DNA from: CALXZG01 sp034184445
GTDB lineage: Bacteria; Pseudomonadota; Alphaproteobacteria; CAAHEQ01; UBA3637
Direction: 5' to 3'
DNA length: 12,749 nucleotides
NCBI GenBank assembly: GCA_034184445.1
Contig: JAXFZX010000022.1
Coordinates: 1 to 12,749 of the forward strand
Shown here: positions 6,781 to 12,749 of the stretch, in pieces
How positions within the stretch are numbered: position 1 is the stretch's first letter
Layout: every line of letters starts with the position of its first letter
The notes under the pieces: generated by a model
What the model saw: the letters and a program-made list of their open reading frames with translations, nothing else
Databases searched by the model: none
Told to the model about the DNA's origin: nothing
Translations under genes and position numbers: made by a program

Positions 6781-9027
6781 ATGGGACTGATTTTAGAATC
6801 ATCACAGGTTGAATCGTTGATAAAAGGAACCTATTCCGGTGATCCGTTTGCCGTTTTGGGTATGCATCAGGGAGAGGATTTAAATGGCAGGCAATGCCTT
6901 TATATTCGTGCTTTGCAACCACAAGCTCAAAAGATAGAGGTTATTCGCACAGACACGGGTAAAAATCTGGGAGAAATGCGTCGTGTGCATTCTTATGGCC
7001 TGTTCCAAATGGATCTGGTTGATGAGTTGTCATTTTTCGCATATCGGTTTAAAATTACGCTTTACAATGGCCAAATATATGAAGCCGAAGATGTCTATCG
7101 TTTTCTGCCCGTACTAGGGGAACTGGATCTATACCTCTATGGCGAAGGTAATCATATGCAAATTTACCAAAAATTAGGGGCACATTTAATAACGCACCAA
7201 GGGATAGAAGGTGTTTCATTTGCCGTTTGGGCTCCAAATGCTAAACGGGTCAGTGTTGTTGGACTCTTTAATGATTGGGACGGTCGGCGTCATATGATGC
7301 GCCCACGGGGTAGTTCTGGTATTTGGGAACTGTTTATCCCCGGAATGAAAGAGTGGGACATATACAAATATGAACTAATCGGTGCAAAAGGGCGATTGAT
7401 GCCCCTGAAATCTGATCCGTTTGGATTTGCTTTTGAAATGCGCCCCAAAACGGGAAGTTTGGTATTTAACAAAGAAAGATATCAATGGAAAGATTCGGAT
7501 TGGCTTCAAAACGGACGGGCAAAGGCAAATGCCCTGACTTCTCCGATTTCGGTTTATGAAGTACACTTAGGATCGTGGCGGCGCAACAGTTTGGAAAATA
7601 ATCGATGGCTGACTTATCGGGAAATGGCAAAAGAACTCCCCGAATATATTAAACAAACGGGTTTTACACATGTAGAATTTTTACCACTTGCCGAATATCC
7701 TTTTGACGGCAGTTGGGGATATCAGATAACGGGTCTTTATGCGCCGACAAGCCGCTATGGTACACCGGATGATTTTAAGTATCTAATTGACGAACTGCAT
7801 CGGGCGGGTATCGGGGTCATCATGGATTGGGTACCGGCACACTTTCCACGGGACGCGTTTGGGTTAGCTGAATTTGACGGAACGGCACTTTATGAACATG
7901 CCGATCCTAGAAAAGGTGAACATAAGGATTGGGGCACAAAAATTTATAATTATGGGCGTAAAGAGGTCTCCAACTTTTTAATTGCCAATGCTCTTTTTTG
8001 GATTAAGGAATATCACATTGATGCATTGCGTGTAGATGCAGTGGCCAGTATGCTTTATTTGGATTATTCTAGACAAGAGGGCGAATGGATCCCAAATCAA
8101 TACGGTGGACGCGAGAATTTAGAGGCTATTGCATTTCTGCGCCGATTGAATGAAGTTGTTTTTGCCGAAGGGCAGGGGGCGACCACTTTTGCCGAAGAAT
8201 CAACCGCGTGGCCGATGGTATCGCGACCGACTTATGTTGGAGGGTTAGGCTTCGGATACAAATGGAATATGGGATGGATGCATGATACACTTCATTATAT
8301 GGCGGAAAATCCGATCAATCGTAAATATCATCATAATGAACTGACTTTTAGTCTGCTTTACGCTTTTTCTGAAAACTTTATTTTACCGCTTTCTCATGAT
8401 GAAGTGGTGCACGGTAAAGGCCCTATGATTGATAAAATGCCTGGGGATATGTGGCAAAAGTTTGCAAATTTAAGACTTTATTACAGTTATCTGTTTATGC
8501 ACCCCGGAAAAAAATTACTTTTTATGGGAGATGAATTTGCCGTGCGAACCGAGTGGCGCTTTGCCGATAGCTTAGATTGGGACTTGCTTAAAAAACCGCG
8601 ACATTTAGGCATGCAAAAATTGATTAGTGATTTAAATATGCTGTATAAAAAGACACCAGCTCTTTATGAAAATGATTTTGAAGCCGGCGGTTTTGAATGG
8701 GTGGAAGGCAATGACTATGAAAATTCTTGTTTTACCTTTATTCGTCACGATAAAAAGAATAACGAATCCTTGGTTGTAGCATGTAATTTTACACCCGTTC
8801 CGCGGTATAATTATAGAATTGGGGTTAATGAATCGGGTATTTATCGGGAAGTTTTTAATTCGGATTTAAAAATTTATGGTGGATCGGATGTGAAAAACAT
8901 AGGCGATATTCAAACCGAAGAACCTGGTTGGAATTTTAAAAAGTATGATATTCAAGTTGTTTTGCCCCCCCTTGCCGTCGTGTGCTTTAAACTGGATTGT
9001 CGGGGAATCAGTCGGAAGAGGGAATAA
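6781..9027 (+). CDS. glgB: 1,4-alpha-glucan branching enzyme
   Basis: Cuts alpha-1,4-glucan chains and reattaches them through alpha-1,6 links, making glycogen branches in the cytoplasm. It has 748 aa, close to E. coli GlgB (728). Two N-terminal beta-sandwich modules are visible: DPFAVLGMHQ (21-30) begins the first (N1), and GVSFAVWAPNAKRVSVVGLFNDWDG (split: 144-157, 158-168) marks the CBM48. The GH13 barrel follows with VYEVHLGSWRR (258-268), DWVPAHFP (349-356), nucleophile D419 in LRVDAV, acid/base E472 in FAEESTAWP and stabiliser D540 in LSHDEVVHGKG. The all-beta C-domain ends with PPLAVVCFKL. The start has AGGGA 5 nt upstream. The stop abuts the next ATG. Presence of the N1 module places it with the enterobacterial-like long type. 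Identification is firm. Confidence 0.97.
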   Translation: MGLILESSQVESLIKGTYSGDPFAVLGMHQGEDLNGRQCLYIRALQPQAQKIEVIRTDTGKNLGEMRRVHSYGLFQMDLVDELSFFAYRFKITLYNGQIYEAEDVYRFLPVLGELDLYLYGEGNHMQIYQKLGAHLITHQGIEGVSFAVWAPNAKRVSVVGLFNDWDGRRHMMRPRGSSGIWELFIPGMKEWDIYKYELIGAKGRLMPLKSDPFGFAFEMRPKTGSLVFNKERYQWKDSDWLQNGRAKANALTSPISVYEVHLGSWRRNSLENNRWLTYREMAKELPEYIKQTGFTHVEFLPLAEYPFDGSWGYQITGLYAPTSRYGTPDDFKYLIDELHRAGIGVIMDWVPAHFPRDAFGLAEFDGTALYEHADPRKGEHKDWGTKIYNYGRKEVSNFLIANALFWIKEYHIDALRVDAVASMLYLDYSRQEGEWIPNQYGGRENLEAIAFLRRLNEVVFAEGQGATTFAEESTAWPMVSRPTYVGGLGFGYKWNMGWMHDTLHYMAENPINRKYHHNELTFSLLYAFSENFILPLSHDEVVHGKGPMIDKMPGDMWQKFANLRLYYSYLFMHPGKKLLFMGDEFAVRTEWRFADSLDWDLLKKPRHLGMQKLISDLNMLYKKTPALYENDFEAGGFEWVEGNDYENSCFTFIRHDKKNNESLVVACNFTPVPRYNYRIGVNESGIYREVFNSDLKIYGGSDVKNIGDIQTEEPGWNFKKYDIQVVLPPLAVVCFKLDCRGISRKRE

Positions 9028-9846
9028 ATGCAAATTGATTTAGAAAATAAAGTGACGCGCTTCGTTGTTCAAGAATATGTCAATGCCATAGTGAATTTTA
9101 AAAGTCAGGCCGAACTGGACTTTGATACACATAAACTGATTCATACATTTAAAGTTGTTCAAGTGGCCCAACAACTGATTGATTTAACACGTCCCAAGTT
9201 ATCCCCGAAATTACAGAAACAAATTTTGAATGCGGCCGTCTTACACGATATCGGCAGATGCTATGAATTTCAAAACGGCATACAAAAGAAAAACTTTAAT
9301 CATGGCATAGAAGGTGCTGAATTAATTCATAAAAAATTTCCAAAAATGGCTATTGAAGGTCTTTCTACCTACTGGCATAATCGGGCACCGTCTGATGATG
9401 ATCCGGCCGTGGCACAACCCGTTTTGGATTATACGCGGGATGCTGATATTTTGGGAAATTTGATATATAATATCCAAAGAATGCCTATTTTTTTAAAACA
9501 TATTTTGCAGATGTTTCCTGAAAACGAAACCGGCCTTAAAATCAATAATGAAATTATAAATGCCGCACAAGAAGGTCGCTCCTGTTGCTATAATAGAATG
9601 GAAAAGTGGGATTTTCTGGATATGATGTTGGCACAACTGGGTTGGATTTATAATTTGCGCACAAGGTCCGGATTTTTATTGGCCCAAAAGGAAAGGATTT
9701 TTTCCCGTTATCGGGATACGGTTATCTCTGATGTTCTGCTGGCCGTATCGGGCACCGAAAAGCAAAGGAAGCAAGCCGCCAAACAAATCATGGAATTGTT
9801 CCCCGATAAAGTATTTTTAAAGGAGTTTCAAAAACATGACCTATGA
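9028..9846 (+). CDS. HD-domain metal-dependent phosphohydrolase, substrate unknown
   Basis: A 272-aa cytoplasmic protein with the HD superfamily pattern: H39 in LIHTFKV, H73-D74 in AAVLHDIGR, H92 in NHGIEGAEL, H117 in YWHNR, and D138/D140 in RDADILGN. H, HD and D are the classic single-metal set; H92 and H117 suggest a second metal as in several HD nucleotidases and phosphodiesterases. HD proteins hydrolyse nucleotides, cyclic nucleotides or other phosphate esters. The sequence does not tell which. The C-terminal ~70 residues are helical and basic without a recognised domain. The ATG follows the glgB stop with no gap and has a GAGG site in the end of glgB. Its own end overlaps glgX by 11 nt. 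Sitting between the branching and debranching genes, it is probably co-translated with them. It could act as a signal-nucleotide or sugar-phosphate hydrolase tied to glycogen turnover; that role is inference. Confidence 0.85.
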   Translation: MQIDLENKVTRFVVQEYVNAIVNFKSQAELDFDTHKLIHTFKVVQVAQQLIDLTRPKLSPKLQKQILNAAVLHDIGRCYEFQNGIQKKNFNHGIEGAELIHKKFPKMAIEGLSTYWHNRAPSDDDPAVAQPVLDYTRDADILGNLIYNIQRMPIFLKHILQMFPENETGLKINNEIINAAQEGRSCCYNRMEKWDFLDMMLAQLGWIYNLRTRSGFLLAQKERIFSRYRDTVISDVLLAVSGTEKQRKQAAKQIMELFPDKVFLKEFQKHDL

Positions 9847-11860
9847 AGTTTTGGGCGGACTTCCTTATCCGCTAGGGGCAAATTTTGATGGAAAAGGGGT
9901 GAATTTTGCCCTGTTTTCCGCGCATGCCGAACGAGTGCAGGTATGTCTGTTTAATAAAAATGAAAAAGGTGAAGTTCGCATTGATTTACCCAACTATACC
10001 GATGAAGTTTTTCATGGCTATATTCGTGGGATAGAACCCGGACAATTATACGGATATCGGGTTTATGGTCCCTACGCACCGGAAAAGGGGCTTCGGTTTA
10101 ACCCGTATAAACTTTTGATAGATCCCTATGCCAAAATGCTTACCATGCCGATTATCGGTCATAACGCCATGTTGGGATATAAGGTCGGTGATGAAAAACA
10201 AGATTTGTCGTTTAGTCGGCTGAATTCTGCACCATATGTTCCGAAATGTGTGGTGTGTGCAGATGATGATTATGATTGGGGTGATTTAAAAAAGCCCAAG
10301 CACCCTTGGGATTCTGAGGTTATTTATGAAACACATTTAAAAGGTTTTACGGCGCGTCACCCTGATATTGATGCGGAACTCAGGGGAACATTCGCCGGAA
10401 TGTCTACGCCAAAAGTGATAGAGTATTTTAAAAGTCTTCAAATTTCGGCTGTTGAATTGTTGCCGATTGCGGCCTTTATGACGGATGGTTTTTTATTAGA
10501 TAAAAATTTAACCAACTACTGGGGATATGACCCGATTGCTTTTACGGCACCACATGCTCTTTATTTGTCAAACAGAAAACTTTCTGAATTAAAGCATATG
10601 GTTCGCGTTTTTCATGAAGCTGGAATAGAGGTTATCCTAGATGTTGTTTATAACCATACCGGCGAAGGAAATCAAATGGGGCATACACTTTGCTATCGGG
10701 GGATAGATAATGCCTCATATTATCGGTTAAATAAAGAAAATCCGCGCTATTATGATGATACGACCGGATGTGGTAATTCGCTTAATTTAGGTCATCCCCG
10801 GACGCTGCAATTAGTAATGGACTCGCTTCGGTATTGGGCTAAAGTTATTCGGGTGGATGGCTTTCGGTTTGATTTGGCAACGACATTGGCACGGGATAAT
10901 GATAATCAATACGCGATTAACAGTGATTTTTTAACAACCGTTCAACAGGATCCGATATTACAGCGTCAAAAATTAATTGCCGAACCGTGGGATTTGGGTA
11001 TTGGCGGATATCAAGTCGGCTCTTTTAGACCCGGTTGGGCCGAATGGAACGATAAATTTCGTGATACTGTGCGCCGTTTCTGGACAGGTTCAGAAAACCA
11101 AGCTGCTGATTTTGCGAACCGAATGACGGGGTCACCTGATTTATATGACAAACAAGGTCGCAAGCCATGGGAAAGCGTTAATTTTATAACGGCTCATGAC
11201 GGATTCACTTTAAGGGATTTGGTTTCCTACAATCAAAAGCATAATGAAGCCAATGGTGAGGAAAATCGTGACGGTTCAGATACAAATTACGCATGGAACA
11301 GTGGGGTTGAAGGTGACACAACTGATCCCGATATCTTACAATTACGCGAACGGCGGGCAAGGTGTTTGATGGCATCTTTATTGCTGTCATTTGGAACACC
11401 GATGTTATCGGGTGGGGATGAAGTTCTGACAACGGCCTTTGGGAACAATAATACCTATGCGCAAGATAATATTTATTCATGGATTAACTGGCCCGATGTC
11501 GGGAAAACCGGTCAAAGAATGTATCAGCTGGTCCAAAAATTAATGAATATTCGGCATACTTATTCGGCTTTAAAACAAGATGATTTTAAGGATTTTGAAC
11601 AATTAAAATGGTATCGACCGGACGGTCTTTTGATGGAAAGCGGTGATTGGCATGGTTATGTACGGGCAATATCTTGCCGATTGGCGGGTGAAAAAGATAC
11701 TTTGTTTTTTGTTTTTAATGCCTATGAAAAAGACTTACCTTGGATATTACCGGCGGGTAAATGGCGTTTGATTTTAGACACAACTGATGAGGCAAAATTT
11801 ACCCCTAGTAGAGGGATTGTTCCGGCATGGAGTGTTTTGGTGTTTGAAGAAAAGGTTTAA
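9836..11860 (+). CDS. glgX: Glycogen debranching enzyme, GlgX type
   Basis: Hydrolyses alpha-1,6 links of limit-dextrin branches, releasing malto-oligosaccharides that a 4-alpha-glucanotransferase can recycle. It has 674 aa (E. coli GlgX 657). The N-terminal CBM48 begins GLPYPLGANFDGKGVNFALF (8-27). The GH13 barrel follows with VIYETHLKGFT (162-172), DVVYNHTGEG (269-278), nucleophile D346 in GFRFDL, acid/base E383 in LIAEPWDLG and stabiliser D455 in TAHDGFTL. GNNNTYAQDN (536-545) is the family segment after the barrel core, and a short beta C-domain ends the protein. AAAGGAG (9819-9825) lies 10 nt before the ATG inside the HD gene, which it overlaps by 11 nt. The next gene starts 2 nt after the stop. 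Substrate specificity is assumed to be glycogen because of glgB in the same operon; the isoamylase/TreX family is the nearest alternative. Confidence 0.95.
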   Translation: MTYEVLGGLPYPLGANFDGKGVNFALFSAHAERVQVCLFNKNEKGEVRIDLPNYTDEVFHGYIRGIEPGQLYGYRVYGPYAPEKGLRFNPYKLLIDPYAKMLTMPIIGHNAMLGYKVGDEKQDLSFSRLNSAPYVPKCVVCADDDYDWGDLKKPKHPWDSEVIYETHLKGFTARHPDIDAELRGTFAGMSTPKVIEYFKSLQISAVELLPIAAFMTDGFLLDKNLTNYWGYDPIAFTAPHALYLSNRKLSELKHMVRVFHEAGIEVILDVVYNHTGEGNQMGHTLCYRGIDNASYYRLNKENPRYYDDTTGCGNSLNLGHPRTLQLVMDSLRYWAKVIRVDGFRFDLATTLARDNDNQYAINSDFLTTVQQDPILQRQKLIAEPWDLGIGGYQVGSFRPGWAEWNDKFRDTVRRFWTGSENQAADFANRMTGSPDLYDKQGRKPWESVNFITAHDGFTLRDLVSYNQKHNEANGEENRDGSDTNYAWNSGVEGDTTDPDILQLRERRARCLMASLLLSFGTPMLSGGDEVLTTAFGNNNTYAQDNIYSWINWPDVGKTGQRMYQLVQKLMNIRHTYSALKQDDFKDFEQLKWYRPDGLLMESGDWHGYVRAISCRLAGEKDTLFFVFNAYEKDLPWILPAGKWRLILDTTDEAKFTPSRGIVPAWSVLVFEEKV

Positions 11861-11862
11861 TA

Positions 11863-12594
11863 ATGGAAAAATATAAAAAATCATATTTAATCAGTTCGTT
11901 CGAAGTAGATGTTAAAGCAAAACTTCGTATTCGTAGCCTCTTTAATCTTTTTCAAGATATTGCCGATGAGCATGCCGAAAAAATAGGAGTTGGTTATTCT
12001 TTTTGTAAAGCAAATGGTATTGGTTGGGTTGGGGGTGCATATCGCCTAAAAATCAATCGTTTTCCGATTTGGGGTGAGGAAATATCTATAGAAACTTGGC
12101 CGTCTGCATCAACGGCAGCGTGTGCTATTCGTGATTTTAAGGTGACGGATCAAAAAGGTCATATCATTATTTCAGCGACCAGCCAATGGGTCCTCATTGA
12201 TACGGTGCGCCTGCGTCCGATACCGCTGGCTAAGCATTTACCCCAATATGATATATTGGCTGAACGGGCTTTGGATTCTGATTTTACAAAGATTCCGGCT
12301 CCGATGGGAAATTCGGAAACAATTTCTTTTCCGGTTCATGCAGATGATATTGATTTAAATAATCATGTGAATAATGCACTTTATCCTACATGGGCATTGG
12401 ATGGATTTTCTGATGAATACTTAAATAAGCATCGCATGACAGCATTAAGTGTTGATTTTAAACGTCCGGCAACATATGGAAGTGCAATTCTTTTAAACAC
12501 ATATATAAATCAGAATCAAAGTTTTTCTTTGTTGACAGCTCCCGATGGTTTAATAGAGTATGCTCGTGTATTAATTGATTGGCAATCCGAATGA
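11863..12594 (+). CDS. Acyl-ACP thioesterase (FatA/FatB-like, double hotdog)
   Basis: A 243-aa protein that would release free fatty acids from acyl-carrier protein in the cytoplasm. The first hotdog (about 1-125) contains FNLFQDIADEHAEKIG (27-42) and SQWVLIDTVRLRPIP (107-121), matching the family's S-x-W-V-x-x-D/R-R-P segment. The second hotdog has D164, N166 and H168 in DIDLNNHVNNALY, the D-x-N-x-H catalytic pattern of plant FatB, then a tryptophan as in family members. The length suits bacterial members. It starts 2 nt after the glgX stop with an AAGG site, and its stop overlaps the next start (ATGA). The gene is unexpected in a glycogen operon and may simply be part of a long housekeeping transcript. 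Chain-length preference cannot be read from the sequence. Confidence 0.88.
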   Translation: MEKYKKSYLISSFEVDVKAKLRIRSLFNLFQDIADEHAEKIGVGYSFCKANGIGWVGGAYRLKINRFPIWGEEISIETWPSASTAACAIRDFKVTDQKGHIIISATSQWVLIDTVRLRPIPLAKHLPQYDILAERALDSDFTKIPAPMGNSETISFPVHADDIDLNNHVNNALYPTWALDGFSDEYLNKHRMTALSVDFKRPATYGSAILLNTYINQNQSFSLLTAPDGLIEYARVLIDWQSE

Positions 12595-12749
12595 CGACTG
12601 CTGTTGTTTTATATCCCTATTTAAAAACTGAAAAAGGAATACGATCCCCAGATGCGATTTTATCTGAATCGGTTTCGTTAACTCAGGCAATAGAGCTAAC
12701 GGTTGCCCATACCGAAGTTATTGAACTTCGGGAAATAAAGGCAAATGCC
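12591..12749 (+). CDS. hflX: GTPase HflX, N-terminal part (cut by the window edge)
   Basis: An open frame starts at the ATG overlapping the thioesterase stop by 4 nt (ATGA) and is still open at the right edge (53 codons). It reads MTTAVVLYPYLKTEKG, then RSPDAILSESVSLTQAIEL and VAHTEVIELREIKANA. This matches my recollection of alphaproteobacterial HflX N-termini: HP-x-L, RSPEARLEEAVGLAxAIxLxVxHAEVVPLRxxxPAT. HflX is a ribosome-binding GTPase that splits stalled or stressed 70S ribosomes. The GTPase domain lies outside the window, so the call rests on this N-terminal region only. There is no clear ribosome site; translation is probably coupled to the upstream gene. In many Alphaproteobacteria hflX follows hfq, which is not the case here. 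Confidence 0.65.
   Translation, partial: MTTAVVLYPYLKTEKGIRSPDAILSESVSLTQAIELTVAHTEVIELREIKANA

Noticed and set aside
6722..7566. Several minus-strand open frames of 60-66 codons within glgB
   Set aside because: All antisense to firmly identified GlgB sequence; no start signals or family likeness.
11205..11480. Minus-strand open frame of 91 codons inside glgX
   Set aside because: Antisense to conserved GH13 sequence; histidine/proline-rich product with no recognisable features or ribosome site.
1..12749. tRNA genes, CRISPR arrays, insertion sequences, riboswitches
   Set aside because: No cloverleaf with a CCA end, no regularly spaced repeats, no transposase frames or terminal repeats, and leaders are too short to hold a riboswitch.

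Overview
The window is AT-rich with compact gene spacing, short 5' leaders and Shine-Dalgarno-driven starts. The class is an inference: the zinc-less L33 protein, the DgkA sequence and the HflX N-terminus all look alphaproteobacterial. With the low GC and one short, foreign-looking alanyl-tRNA synthetase, I would guess an uncultured, possibly host-associated, alphaproteobacterium. No marker here proves this.

Left part (1-2906), housekeeping and envelope genes: the 5' end of a membrane protein (minus strand, cut by the window edge) diverges from dgkA (diacylglycerol kinase, plus). The two promoters face away from each other around a perfect 14-bp inverted repeat that holds both -35 boxes. dgkA converges on rpmG (ribosomal protein L33, minus, 55 aa), which has a consensus sigma-70 promoter and a clear intrinsic terminator. 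Upstream of rpmG on the minus strand is alaS, encoding an alanyl-tRNA synthetase that stops right after its editing domain. It diverges from the large operon on the right through a second back-to-back promoter region.

Right part (2907-12749), one tightly packed plus-strand operon: (1) a protein with a kinase/phosphotransferase-like catalytic core; (2) a fusion of an intact PHP metallophosphoesterase domain to a shortened GH77 4-alpha-glucanotransferase; (3) glgB, branching enzyme; (4) an HD-domain metal phosphohydrolase; (5) glgX, glycogen debranching enzyme; (6) a FatA/FatB-type acyl-ACP thioesterase; (7) the start of hflX. Most junctions overlap or abut. The only real gap (84 bp, before glgB) may carry an internal promoter.

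Working together: GlgB makes and GlgX removes alpha-1,6 branches of glycogen, and the GH77 domain would disproportionate the malto-oligosaccharides that GlgX releases. GlgA, GlgC and GlgP are absent from the window. What stands out is that three alpha-glucan enzymes alternate with three domains that transfer or hydrolyse phosphate (kinase-like, PHP, HD), one of them fused to the glucanotransferase. This could be an undescribed phosphate-based or nucleotide-based control or repair system for glycogen. That functional link is inference from fusion and gene order only.
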